Shown here: positions 24,156 through 37,079 of the stretch, in pieces | How positions within the stretch are numbered: the stretch's first letter is position 1 | Layout of the letters: each line of letters opens with the position of its first letter | Assembly (NCBI GenBank): GCA_036417435.1 | Contig: CM070900.1 | Span: forward strand, 34,015,496-34,079,495 | From: Inia geoffrensis | Lineage: Eukaryota > Chordata > Mammalia > Artiodactyla > Iniidae | Length of the DNA: 64,000 nucleotides | Direction: 5' to 3' | Position numbers and translations under genes: made by a program | The notes under the pieces: generated by a model | The model's database searches: none | Told to the model about the DNA's origin: nothing | The model's input: the letters and a program-made list of their open reading frames with translations, nothing else

Positions 24156-25200
24156 CGACTTATTCACGGAGGTTATGGTCACGCAGGCTGGCGGGGACAG
24201 GGACTGCACCTCTAAATGATGGCTCAGGACCTAATTTCTCTCACCCTTGAGCTCTCAGCTCTCTCTCACTGATCCAGTCCGAGAGGTTCTTTCCCTGTGA
24301 TCCCATAATGGCAGACAGAGGTACCAGGGCAGAATCTTTCCAACTTCAGCGCCAGAGCAAAGATCTTTTCTGGTATTCTTAGCAAAGATCCTAGTATTTA
24401 ATCTGCCCTATTTAAACTGTCCTGACTTAAACCAGCATGTTCTCACCCTGATTCATGTGAACTGAGAGGATGTGCATGGGGGAGGATCATCCCCATACCA
24501 AAACTGAGGATGTTTGTGCAAGCAGAATACCTTCCACATGGGCAAACATAAATGAAACACTACACGCATGATGGACCTGATGTTCATCTGCTCTCCAGCT
24601 GGCCTCACTCCCCTTCCACGCAAGTCCTGTCTAGAAGTCCTGACCAGCTCTCAAGTCTCAGGAGTAGCCAAATCAGGGCAGGAGAGAGGGAAGACACACT
24701 TGAAACTTTAGACCACAGGAAGTTATGATCAAGTGCACCATCACTTTAAGTGGCAGGGATTAAAGCAGTGCTGAAGCTTCCTGCTTGTATCCTCTCAGGC
24801 ATTACCACTGTCCTGCACAATTGTCCTTACTTTCTGCTGAGGATTCTTTCTGGCAGCCAGAGCCTGCTCTCCCCAGGCTGCTGCAAGCTTGAATGGCCAG
24901 AGAATTAACGCTTAGCTAGTGATCCCTGATAAGATGACTCTGAGACACGGGTGCCATGCTGGCCCCCAGCTTCATCTTAGTGGGGACTGAGATCCAGTTA
25001 GTTGACATGAAAACGTGAACTTTGTGGGCTCTCTTTCCTTCTCTGTCTCATTTCCCTGTTCCTCTGTCAGGGTCTCCCAGGGTCACCTCCCAAATAAACC
25101 ACCTGTCCTTGAACCATTGTCCTGGGATCTGCAAATAATCACATAGGCAGTGATCACATAGGATCCAGCCCTTTAAATACATTCTCAAAATACTTTCCTT
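24156..25200 (+). repeat. Possible old LTR remnant
   Basis: A GC-richer block ends with 'tcacctcccaaataaaccac' and 'cctgtccttgaacc', which resembles the polyadenylation end of old mammalian LTRs (AATAAA at about 25,093-25,098). The 5' limit and TSD are not visible, and no retroviral coding sequence is present next to it. The family is not named. Confidence 0.35.
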
Positions 25201-26207
25201 TAATTGTCATAATCTTCTTGTAAAAGTATAAAAAACAAGGGGGAGAGGGATGCGTAATGTCCTTCCCAGACATCCACTTAAAATGTTTCCTATAACAAAT
25301 ACAAATGACATACCTTCATTATTGTATATTCTATAGATAGAAAATTTAAATAGTATGATCAGATAAAAATATAAAAATAGAGTTTCCAATCCTGTTTTCC
25401 TTTCATAGTTAACTATTGTGATTCCTCCCATATAAAGGATATAAGGAGAGAGAGAAAAGAGAAAAATAGAGAAAGAGAAAAAGGAGAAATTACAAAAATT
25501 TTTATGTTGAGGTGGCTACTGAATAAGTGAAATAAGTTTCTTTAAACCCTGCTGCAAAAATAATTCTATCTTTGAGTATTTTTTTAAAGTAACATAACTG
25601 GTGCTTTATGCACAAGTATTTAAATGATGTCGTTTTGGCCACTGATATGCCATGGATTAATTCAGTTGACTCACTACTAAAGATCTACTTGAAGTCTGCG
25701 AAGTGAGTACTACTGAAATTCTAATCATAACACTCATGGGGATAATTTTATTCTCCAAGTAGCAAAAATGTTTATAAAATGAGCTAAATAAAAAGATAAA
25801 AAATGGGCAGATAATTTTTGAATATTTCTAATTTTCAGGTTAAATTTGTATTCAACACGTTTTTCTTAAGTAATGATGTAAAATCTAGAATATGACCATA
25901 TAATTAATCATTTGCTCTTTAAATGTAAGTCTTATTCAGAAAATTAATAACTATGATAAAAAATCCAAACCTTTTACTAATTTTAATGAAAAACAAATTT
26001 TAATAAAACATCAGTACGATATACTAAATGTAAAAGCATATAAAAGCTGAATATAGTTTTTGGTGTGGTTATTCTTTAGCATTTTTTTCAAAACAAAACA
26101 TTTGTTTCATTTGATGTTGATAATTAATTTGCCTGAAATATAATTTACTAAGATAAATTGATATATAAGAAAATAGTACCTAAGAAAACTATTAAGCAGA
26201 GAGAGAA

Positions 26208-26210
<3 letters not shown>
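25201..26210. other. AT-rich unassigned DNA
   Basis: No gene is recognised. A purine tract lies at 25,440-25,490 (gagagagaaaag type). Confidence 0.5.

Positions 26211-26247
<37 letters not shown>
26211..26247. repeat. (CA)n microsatellite
   Basis: An uninterrupted CA run of about 37 bases. Confidence 0.97.
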
Positions 26248-26249
<2 letters not shown>

Positions 26250-26279
26250 AACATTGGAATCAATATTTTTTTTTAAATA

Positions 26280-28180
26280 GGTGAAAAAGCATCCATACAT
26301 CCCCTGACATTCTCTTCTATGCTCAGATTATCATGGATGACTGTATTATTTATTATGTATTTTTTCTTATTTCATTATTTGAAAAGGTAATAGATGCTCA
26401 TAGTCTATAATTTGAAAACAAAAGTCATTCATTAAAAAAAAAAGTTCCTCTCACATTTTTGCTCCCTGGCCCTCCAGTACCACTATCCACTGACTACTAA
26501 CTTTCCTAGTTTCTTGAACACCCTGCCAGTAGTCTGTGCATATATATAAGAACATAGAGATACATGGCCTCTAGCATGTAACACAACTGTAACCTACTAT
26601 AAACATTTTTCTTCACCTTGCTCTTATATATTTTGGCAATTCTGTATCACTCAGTGGAAATTGCCCAGTCCTTTTAAGCTACCGCATAGCTTAATGTTGC
26701 ATGAACATACATTACTTATTTGACTAGGTCCTTGTTGATGAATATTTTTGTTATTTTCCGTTCTTTTTTATCACCAAGCTACTGTATTGAAATTCTTCAA
26801 TACACATACATGGGTAAATCTTTTGGATACATTTGTAGGAATAGAATTTCTGATGCAGGCATATGCATTTCAAATTTTTAAAAACATCATTTAGTTGTCT
26901 TCCATGGTGGTTGGAACCATTTATGTTCCATAGTAATCAAAAGTAAATGTGCGTTTTTCACCTATATCCTATCTGATATGGTTATTTATTAAACTTTCTT
27001 AGCTTTGTCAGTCAGGCAGTTTAAAAATGTCAACTTGTGGTTTCAATTTGGATTTCTTACATTATGAGTAAGGCTGAACATTTTTCTCAAAGGTTTAAAA
27101 TTACTTACATTACTTTTCTTTGAGCTGTATTCTTGCCATATACTCATTTTTTCCTACTGAATGTTTTATATTTTTATTGTTTTGTAAGAGCAACTTATAC
27201 ATTAAGGAGATAAATCCTTCAATATTTGGTGGAAAATAATTTCTTCCAATTTTTCCAGTGTTTTTGGCTTTTTAGTCTGTATGTCTGTATATATATCTTT
27301 TCCCAAGTAGAGAAATGTTTTCCCCATGTATTCGAGTTTATTGATAACTTTTGAAAGTAGTTTTTGAGCCATATTTAGAAAAACTTTCCCACTCTGAGAT
27401 GCTTAAGAAAAAAAATCTCCAGCGTTTTGTGTCTTTTCCTTTACCTTTAAATCTTTGATTTGACTGATACTGATTTTCATAGAAGGAATGAGGTAAAGAA
27501 TTACTTTCATACTCTATAGATGGGCTCTTCAGATAGTAAGGTGGGCCTATGATTAATGGAAAGAAATGGCACATTGTCAGAGATGCTCACACAATATAGA
27601 AAAAAAAAAGATTCCTTCCCATGTCATGTGTGGACACAGCACTTCTTACAAGAGCCTCCTCTGTTCCTCAGAGTCTTGAAGATGTCAGGCAGCTGTGGGT
27701 GATTTCCTGCTCGGCCTGCTGGGCCTGGAAAGCTGAGTTATTGCCCTAACAAAGCCACCGGTTTACTTGTGGCCTTCATTATCAGTCCAAGGAAATTTAT
27801 GAAAATACGTAGAGACATCCAAGTTCCTGTATAAGGTCTGTGTCAGCAGGTGCCTATTCTTACCAGGGGGAGAAAAGGGAGTTCAAGTACCCAGGTGTTC
27901 TGAACACTCACTCATCATTCTGAAAATCCACTTTTCAGTTTCCCATCTTCCTCAATGGAATATGTTGACTGTAACTTCTTCCAGTTATTTGAAATGACTT
28001 GAATCAAATGCAGAATTTCTGTGGATCTTTAAATTGATTTTGAACTCTTCTCTGTTTCTTTTTTTTTTTTTTTAATCTTGTTCTGCTTTGGGACCAGACT
28101 GCTTTAACTATGGTGGCTTTCTATTATATTTTCCAAACAATATTGCTAGGCTTTCCTCCTCCTTTTTTAGGAGTCTTCAT
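26280..28180 (-). mobile_element. Old L1 (L1M-type), antisense, interrupted
   Basis: Antisense L1 ORF2/3' UTR words appear in order: 'ggtaatagatgctcatagtc', 'gttgtcttccatggtggttg', 'atgagtaaggctgaacattt', 'acattaaggagataaatcct', then 'agactgctttaactatggtg' at 28,097. Between about 27,570 and 27,990 lies a less AT-rich segment that I cannot assign, possibly a later insertion into the L1. Confidence 0.7.
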
Positions 28181-28194
28181 CCTGTGCCTGTATA

Positions 28195-28196
<2 letters not shown>

Positions 28197-28229
<33 letters not shown>
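28197..28229. repeat. (GT)n microsatellite
   Basis: A GT run of about 33 bases. Confidence 0.95.
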
Positions 28230-28233
<4 letters not shown>

Positions 28234-28261
28234 TTTTTTAAGATAGACTAAAAATGCTAAT

Positions 28262-28400
28262 CTCCATATTGTATATAAGAAAACTGAATATCAAAGAAAA
28301 TGACTTACACCAATTGATATAACTGATAAGTGCCAGAACAGGGATTTGAACTCAGCTGGTCTTAATTCCCAAATCTAAACAGTGAATCTTTACATAAATA
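28262..28400 (-). repeat. MIR SINE
   Basis: 'tataagaaaactgaatatca', 'aagtgccagaacagggattt' and 'gaactcagctggtct' follow the reverse MIR consensus. Confidence 0.7.
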
Positions 28401-29359
28401 ATAATGCCAGAGATCCTAGGAATTTGAGGGAATTTCCTAAACAAACTTCCTGCAGTACAGTGAGAGCAGATAAGGGGCAGGGCACAAGTTGAAGTCTAAG
28501 TTTTTGTGGAGAGCTGACTATGGAGAAGCTTTCATTATAGGAAAGAACTGCCAAAAAAGGAGCTGTCAATCTTGATAAAACCCCATCACATGGGTGAGAA
28601 GGTGTGGTGTCCTAGACCAAGGCTCGTTAAAATTGGAGGGCAATTGAGGAAGTCAAAGTAAATGATGTAGTGCTTGATTTCAGCAGTTTGTAATCTTAAT
28701 AATGAAACTGACATTAGTCCAACTCTGTTATATGTATAGCTCACATGTAGACATATGTATGCATGTGTGTGTGTATAATATATACACACAGTCAAGTAAC
28801 TCCATTATTTATTTTTGAAAATATTAGAAAGTGAATAGTAGGTTGGGTGAAGTTATAGAATAGAATAGAAAAATCAGGCAACCATTCACAGAGGAAATAA
28901 CTATATATGTAATTCAGTACAACCATAAATCCTGCCCTGTGTAATCCCAGGTGATCTCATAAGAAATTGGATTTTGCTATGGAGAAATCCTCACTCACTT
29001 TCCACAACACACTGTGTTTGGGTGTGTGGCTTAGAGTAGGATGTAGGAGACTTGAACGTTTAAAATGTTAGGGGTGATAAGGACCTGGGAGAGAGGTACT
29101 AGCAGGGTAGGCACTCCATGGATGGATGAGGGGACTTGATAGACCTCAGGGTGTTCTCAGGGCAGAACTCCTCAAAGGGCATGGAAGACAAACAGGTACT
29201 AAGAGAGGTTGTTAAATTATTTACCATGGGACGTGCTAGCACTTCCCTCTTGCTTTGTCACTCTTATGATATATTTAATTGAGGATATATTGCTCAGTCG
29301 TGTGTGTGTGTGTCTTTTTGTTTTTTTTGTGTGTGTGTGAAAGTGGGGTTTGGGGGTAA
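28401..29359. other. Unassigned DNA with GT-rich patch
   Basis: No gene is seen. An interrupted GT repeat lies at 29,297-29,340. The antisense frames at 29217-29552 run partly through it. Confidence 0.5.
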
Positions 29360-30880
29360 ACTTCAAGTTGGGACTGGGTTCTATGTCTGGGTTGATCCAA
29401 GGAAAGACCAGATTTTGTAGGGCAGCTGGAGTTAAAAGAAATTCTGAGAGTAAAGACATGGGGGTGAGCAAAAATTCCTGCAAAAACTCCAGTCTTTGAC
29501 GACCTTGAAAATGATGGGGTCGTTTCCAAGAACTCAAGGAGTAAAGCTGCACCCAGCTAATATATGGCTGTATGTGGAAGAAACAGTAGATCCTGTTAAG
29601 GTTCTTAATCCATACTATTGTATCAGATGAGAAAGGTACAATTCTGGCCTCTTTACCAAATCACCTTTCCCTCCCTTAGACACCCTTCTAAGGGTTCAGG
29701 AGCAGACTCCATAACCAAGGTTTCCCAGTTCCTTGGAACAAATCATTAAGAAGTTCATGGGGAAGAAGTAATCACAAAGCAGGTGCTGCCCACCATGGAT
29801 AGTACTATTGCTAACATATACCTGTGGATGGAAAAGAGCAGGTAGTTCTGAGATGGTCCCACTTTGATACTGGCCATAGACTTGCAGAGGCACATCAGAC
29901 TGGGGAACCAGAGGAAACATATTTTTCAATCCTCACTCCCTGCACCAAAAATAAAATCTGGCACAGTGTAGCTGAACTACACAGGTGGAGGAAGGATAGG
30001 GCACACTCAATAGGAAAGAGTATAAATCCGTAAGTTTTAGTTCCTGAGAAAGAGGGCACTGATTTAGACCCAAAAGAACAAAAAGGAGTCATATTAGGAA
30101 AGCATTCAGAAGCGGATTCTGGGTTGGGGACCTCCCTTGCCAGAGTGAAGTTAAGCTTCACTCTGGTGCGCAGGACAGAGACCTTCTTGAGAAAGACACC
30201 TCAGATCCTTCCCCATAAGGAACAGGATCTTCAAAAAAGTAAACCCAGGCAAAGGATGAGACATTTGTTACAGTGGATTTGTCTCAGGAGAAAGAAAAGT
30301 CAACAGGTCCCCAAAAACGAACTAGTACCAACCTCTGAGCAGAGCCCAGGCAGGCCCTGATCCAGACAGTCTGGTCTTGTGATAGTGGAGATACTGAAGG
30401 CCAGGATCAATGCCAGTCATGAACCTGACCTTACAGAATGGACTGGGTCTAAGTTGTGGACTTCACGTAAGGGAACATAGTCAACGCAAAAAAGTCCTTC
30501 AGGCCCAGGTGGGACCCATAGCTAAATATTGCTGTGATTGCAGGCCCCCTTCCCTCCTTCTGCAAAGCTGAGAGACAAAGGCCAGTCCTCAAAACTAAAC
30601 AGGTTCTGCAAGCCTGAAAATCGTGAGGGAGCAGCAAGCAGGTCAGATACAAGTGCAGACTTCCTACGAGTGTTGAAGAAGTCAAGAACCAGTAACTGTG
30701 TCCTTCCATGCCTCCCAGAGAGCCTTGGATGTTAGGTTCCTCAGGTTGCCTATGTCACTGCTCTGGGCAGTGTCTTTTGGGTTGTGTCACATATAGTTTG
30801 TCTGTCTTACACTCCAACAGAAAAAATATTCTTTCAAAGAGAAAATTTAGACCATATAAACAAAATATTTTACGCTAACA
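29360..30880 (+). pseudogene. Decayed coding-like region, identity unknown
   Basis: Three open stretches share one reading frame, 29,824-30,033, 30,124-30,360 and 30,538-30,735, separated by only a few stops. Just upstream another frame reads 'QVLPTMDSTIANIYLWMEKS' from 29,780, as if a frameshift fell at about 29,840. The predicted residues are mixed and hydrophilic (for example 'RMRHLLQWICLRRKKSQQ'), unlike translated repeats, and base composition is GC-richer than the flanks. The region is cut off by an L1 3' end at about 30,890. It looks like an old gene copy or a lost exon. The 'LLQWI' segment reminded me of the SPATA31/FAM205 family, but only weakly and from memory. It is clearly non-functional as read. 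Confidence 0.4.
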
Positions 30881-30888
30881 AATTCTAT

Positions 30889-31205
30889 AAGAATGGACTT
30901 GAGGACACGGGGAAGGGGAAGGGTAAGCTGGGACGAAGTGAGAGAGTGGCATGGACATATACACACTACCAAATGTAAAACAGATAGCTAGTGGGAAGCA
31001 GCCGCATAGCACAGGGAGATCAGCTCGGTGCTTTGTGAGCACCTAGAGGGGTGGGATAGGGAGGGTGGGAGGGAGACGCAAGAGGGAGGAGACATGGCGA
31101 TATATGTATACATATAGCTGATTCACTTTGTTATACAGCAGAAACTAAAACAACATTTTAAAGCAATTATACACTAATAAAGATGTTAAAATAAAATTTA
31201 AAGAA
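30889..31205 (+). mobile_element. L1 3' end, 5'-truncated
   Basis: It begins 'gaatggacttgaggacac' and carries the same 3' UTR markers as the full-length L1 ('gagggtgggagggagacgca', 'ctgattcactttgttataca'). AATAAA is at 31,176-31,181, followed by a short A-rich tail. The TSD is not clear. About 317 bases. Confidence 0.93.
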
Positions 31206-32310
31206 AAAGTGTGGTCTCTGTTTAACCTAACCCCCAATATTTTCCTTTGTAATAGATTTGTTTCTTCTGATAGGAGGATGGTGTCTTCTGTTTCTGCCAC
31301 ACTTTAGGGTTGAAGTTTATGGCATCCAAGTAGCTCAGGCAAAAAGAAGAAAGGTGCTAGTTTCAGCTACTGTTGAGTTTCTGCTTTGGCTGCTAAGAGG
31401 AGACGCTACTCATGGAGGGAGGGTGACAAGGACGTTGAACACCCACTACCGTCCTGGTTCTATTATTTGCACCTTCTCAGATATCCTATTTTTTAAAAAT
31501 ACATGGTATATTCATAATATATAATTTGTTACTAGTGAAAACATACAAATGGACAAATTACTATAAAAACCTTCAAGTCTTTTGAAATTAAAAAAATAAT
31601 AAACCTGAGTCCCAGGTCCTGGCTTAAGAATCCGTTCTCCTGTTCCCCGGTTTCTGAACTCTGTGTAGCTTCAGATAACAAGATTAAAGTTTAATAGGAT
31701 GCAACATTCACCAAAAGGGCTCCTGGAAAGCTGAGAGGAAAGTAGCCTCACATATCAGGAAAGGGAACATTGCAAGTATAGGAAGGCTAAGAATTGAATT
31801 CTGAAGATGGGGGAGAAATTCATGCTCCTGATTCTCTTGGTGGGGATAGCTGGCATCTGCACCCAAGGCCTGTCTTCCCTTCCTGAAGAAGGGTTATTCT
31901 GAACTGCTATTAGTTATTTACAATTTACAGAGTTGTACAGTAGCTCTAATAGAAACAGAATCCGATAACACAGAAAGATTTGTTTCAGTTGAAGAATAGA
32001 TTTTTTCCTTTGAAGAATAGATTTTTTCCCTATAGTCTTCTCCCTTATGATAAAAAAAGAAAAACCATAGAAAGATGTTTTTGTTTGGTCACAAAATAAG
32101 GCTACCAGCTGTATTAGGTTTAACCTGGTTATTTGCATAAGAGCAGAAAAAGCGCAAACTTACCATGTAGGCCTTCTTAAGCTTGCTGTGCTGGATGTTT
32201 TCGTGAAGAACCTCATATTGGACTGTAAAATCCTTTAAAAGTTTTTCATTTTTTACTATTTGAAGCTAGGACACAAACTGAAGAAATTCTTTCTTCAGAT
32301 TTCACCTATT
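31206..32310. other. Unassigned DNA
   Basis: No gene or repeat is recognised. An 88-codon frame at 31258-31524 has no motif. A local direct repeat 'gaagaatagattttttcc' occurs twice at about 31,992-32,030. Confidence 0.5.
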
Positions 32311-32343
32311 TTATACATATATATACATACATATATATATTTA

Positions 32344-32382
<39 letters not shown>
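32311..32382. repeat. (TA)n/(CATA)n microsatellite
   Basis: About 70 bases of alternating AT with a few C, self-complementary. Confidence 0.95.
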
Positions 32383-32383
<1 letters not shown>

Positions 32384-35300
32384 TTTGGGCACATACCTCT
32401 CTTTTGTAGGACCCCAATATCCCAGTGTTACTGGCCTGCCTGGAAGTAACCTTGCTTACGTCCTGTAAGCCTGGACCCTGTAAGCCAGATAGATACCAGA
32501 GCACTTTTCCTGGGCAGTCTTTGTAAGAATTGGTTCCATAAAGCACCTTAAAAGCAGCTGGGCAAACCCGATTATATGAGCATCGTTCTTAAACAGGACA
32601 TTCCAGACAAGTCTTTGGTTGCATAACCAACATTTTCAATTATATCCTGGGAAAAAAGAGGACAGATTTTTAAAGAACCTATGGAAATAACTATACTACC
32701 GTGAAAATTAAAGAGATGCAATTAGAGTTTCTGAATTTCTGGGTGTCAATGAAGATGTATCTTAATTTTAAAAGTTTAACTTCAGCCTACCAGTGCAGTC
32801 AATATTTAATTAAAATATTAAATCGTTAGGAGTTACAGATAGCTCCACGTTAAAGGCTTTATATGTGTTTGTATGTATAATAGATAACACAGGATATATA
32901 TTAAATATCATATTTGTTAATATTAATACATATTAAAATGTCAATATTTTTAAAAACCCACCATCATCCCTCATCAATTCATTTAGTCCTATGTAATTAA
33001 TTCTTGTTGCAGTGGATCTTGGGTTAGCAGTCTCATGAATTCCACCACTTTTTAACTGCGGAGTTCTGGAAATTTTTATTCAGCATCCTTGTATGGTGTT
33101 AATGTTGTCTACAGGATACCATCAGAAGCCTGTACTCCAAAATCTATTCTTCCAAGTTCAAAATACCTTGAACAGTCCTTTTTCACAGAACTCTGGGACA
33201 GTCCTTTGAGTACAACAGGAACTCTAGCTTATAGCTACAGAACATTCAGAGAAGGATTGAAGTAAAACATAATCTATCTGTAGATGACAAAGATTTTAAA
33301 TGGCTGGGGTTAGTTTATTACTGATAATTTTCAAAAGTGAAAAGTCTGATGACAGTTCATAACAAGAATAATATATGACAAGGAAATTAGACTGATGCTG
33401 TGGCATGTGGGGGGAAAAAAAGCAGATAATCAGGTCGGTCCAAAATAAGTTTTAGACAAAATGTCTTCTAAGCTTAATGATTAAGGATATTTTCAAAGGA
33501 TTCAAGGAACATTACATCTGTTGTAAAAATGAATACACAATTTTTATAAAGAAACATTTTGATACATAACATAATAATTCCAAAAGTTTAAAATACATAT
33601 GTATACTATATATCAAGTCTTTAGTAAGAATATATCAACACCATATAGCATATAGAGACTATTAAGAAGTTCATTGTATCTGAAGTCTTAATATTGATAT
33701 TAAACAACAAAACAACAACAGAACTCAGCATTGTTAATATCGATGTTTATGGTTAACTGAAAATCACTGGTCTAGAACCAAATTAAAGAAATGAGTTTAC
33801 AGCCATATAAACATTTTAAATAATAACTCAACTTATGACTGCTAACACCATACTGTGCCTAATGTCATCAGGCAAGCCACCACCAGGACTCTGCTACATA
33901 GAGGAAAATGTGACAGAACTATTTCTTACTATGTTTTTTCAGTGTTTCTTAGGTTAAAACCTATTATAAAAAGCAAGGACATTGACTAATATCTGGAGAT
34001 ATCTTATGAAACGTGCCACCTCTATAATAGTTATATTGATAACATTTTAACTATATAAATTTAACCTATGGAAGGCTGAGCAGCTTTCCCATTTGACAGT
34101 GCTTTCGATGAGACTCATAAATAGTAATAAATCAAATACACTATTTTTAGAGCTTCTCTTTTCATAAGAAGAAAAAATAAATCTGCGATTTTATAGGGTA
34201 CCTCTATAGGAAATCTCAAAGACATTTTTAGGTGTAAAAGCCTGAAAATTGTACTTGATTTTACATTTAAGATTTGAATTTAGGAAACTAAAATCAAATT
34301 TTTTAGGTGATTTGGAAATTTAATTTAGAACCGTAAGTGCCTGAGAAATTGTAATTGGCTACCCATTTGAAAATAATAAAAAAATAAACATATACAGTAA
34401 TGTGATTGTAAATAATCTTAGGTCCTTCAAAATTGAGGAACCTTTATTTTTCTTAAACAATAAAAGACAATAAAATCAATATAAATCAAAGAAAATTATT
34501 CCAATGCAATACAGAATATGTGCTATCATGTCAGATTGCAAAGAAAAGGAAAATAACTTTTCATACTGTTAGTTAAGGCAATAAACAGCAAACCAAGGAG
34601 ACAAGCCCATAAAAATTGAGCAGATTTCCTAAGATTTTAACACATAGATTTTCAGACTCATGTAGTACAGTAAGGCAAATAAAATTAATTTCCCAGTCTT
34701 GTCTGTTATTATGCTCTTTTGTATTCTGGAACAAACTTTAACTTAGGACAGATCTCAGGGTGTGTGTGAGCTCAGAACTAACTTTATAATATCACTAATC
34801 TTATTAGTATCAGTAATTTATCATTGCTATCTTCAAATCAATAAATAAGCATTTAGTAAACTTCTTAGTTTCAATTTTCAGTACTAATTGGTAAATATCA
34901 TTAATTATAACCCCCCTACACATAAAAAGAAGAATTCTTTGGGATCCTCAGTAAGTTTGAAAAATGTAAAGAGATTTAGAGGGCAACAAAAACAAATTCT
35001 GAACCCAGTTTATGATTACTTTGTTCAGGGGAAGAGATGAAGTGGATAATTAAGAATGCCTTGTCATACACTTTTATTTTAGAAGGCTTGCAGAGCTAAT
35101 AAATACACGTAACACAACTTTCTCTAGCTACTAACAACTGTGTACAACTTCTTAAAATGGCGGAGATGGCAAAATAGCAAAAGAATCAAATATGCCTCTG
35201 TATAGTATATAAAAATAAGCAAAAGCATATAAACAAAATTATACTTAGAGATCAACCTTTTAGTATTCTGTTCTTACTTAGAAATGATCTAGGCATCTAA

Positions 35301-36850
35301 TGAATATCCATTCACTTAATTTAATATCAGTTCCAGGTTTAAGTCACCTAAAGATCTTGGAAGTTTTATTCAAGGTGACATACCATAAAAAAATTGCTGT
35401 TGAAATAAAGTTTTTTGAATAATGATTTAATTTAGCAAAACACAGATTTACACCTTTCAGTATCTTCAACATTAATTTGGTGTTATTTTAGCTTATTTGA
35501 TCTGAAAATCTTTGTAAATTTAGAAAAGCATACCTCAATAGAATGTTTAAAAGTTTGTATCACATTTAACACTGATAACTCAGAGAAGACATAGCTGTTT
35601 TATTATACCAAAATTGTTAACTAATCTCATATGCCAAAGATTTACCTAAATTATATGAATTCGGACTCTTTAAATGTTTTTAAAAAATATTTCCTTAATC
35701 TAGCATATTTAAAGCATTAGAAATCAAACTTCCTTATTTTCTTGGGAGTTTAGAAATATTGTATTTATATATGTCCTTATTAACCTCTACAAGCCAATTG
35801 GTAACAATGCTCTTGTTACTAAACAGACTTTGTAATGTAATATATTCCTACCATCTAGCAGTAAATAGAATACCTATATTCAATATTTTTATATATATAA
35901 AATAAAAAGTGTTAAATACCCACAAAATAAGAGACAAAAGCTTTTCTGAATCACTGACATACAGGCATAGAAACAGAGATAAAGAGAGCTTACATCTTTA
36001 AATCTAAAATGTCAGCTGTGGGTCAGTACTAAAGACTGGAATACAAAAACTCACTGGTCCAGCTATTAAAGAGCTGTTCCCTTCCTGATGGGCATGAAAT
36101 TCTCAATCGGTTTGAGCTCAAAACTGACATCTCAGTGGAAGACCTCCAAAGTTGTTAAAAGTGATTTTCAAAAAAGAGTAAAATTGTGACTGTCATACAA
36201 ATGTAAAATGAACACATGTTAAAGATTTTATTTCACTCATAGTAAAGGAACCAGACATATGTTATAGCCTATTTAAAGGTGAATTCAAAAGAACAGAAAC
36301 ATTTATAGATCAGGAATATTAAAATAAATGAGCAAATGGACACAGTATTATTTTGTGTACAGGTACAGGTGGGGAGAATAGGGGGTTGGTTTCTCCACTC
36401 TAAACAATTCATTTGCATGTCTATAGACAAGATTTATTTTATATTTTGTATTGTTATCAGTGATCCATAACTTACAGAGTCATAAAATAACTCCTATAGA
36501 ATCAGAATCCAGAAATGTTGAAGAGTATGCTACAATATATGTATAATTTTCCACCGAAGCACAATTTTTTTCCTACAACATATTCAAGTAGCACTCAGGT
36601 CCCTCTGGCTTGGGCTAGATCTCTGAATCTCTCACTCATCACAAGACAGTCTATGTGTTAAGGGTTTTGGGAAAGGAGGCCCTTTTTCCCCTGAAAATAA
36701 TTGCTTTTTTTTACATTTTTAAAGATAGTAGCCAGAATCTTTAGATTCAGAGCTGGGTGATCTTTGGATGAGGTTATGCTTTTGGAAGGTATTGGTATGT
36801 GGTACAAGGGTGGCTTAGGTAAAGCATTAAAAAAGGGGAGGCACAGCTTA
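32383..36850. other. AT-rich, repeat-poor block
   Basis: About 4.4 kb in which I recognise no SINE, MIR, L2, L1, hAT, microsatellite over 30 bases, or gene. No open frame of 60 codons or more from ATG occurs in this span. This contrasts with the dense repeats on both sides. It may be highly decayed old repeats, or noncoding DNA kept free of insertions. Confidence 0.5.
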
Positions 36851-37079
36851 AGGATCTTTACTATCTGTGGGAAGAAACTTTAAGCTGGACCTTTTTCTGT
36901 GGAGTCTCTGTCCAGTGCCTGGCTTTATGATTTTATCGCAAGGGAAAGGAAACACCCAGACATCAATGTTGGAAATATGTAGCTTGCGGAAATTACTGAT
37001 GTACAGTAGCAAAGAAAAATTGAGACATAATGAGGAAAATGTTACAGGTAGAGTGAGTGAGGAGTTATGAACAAGAGTA

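Noticed and set aside
24156..25200. Endogenous retrovirus with coding regions
   Set aside because: Only an LTR-like end is suspected. No gag, pol or env-like open frame is visible nearby.
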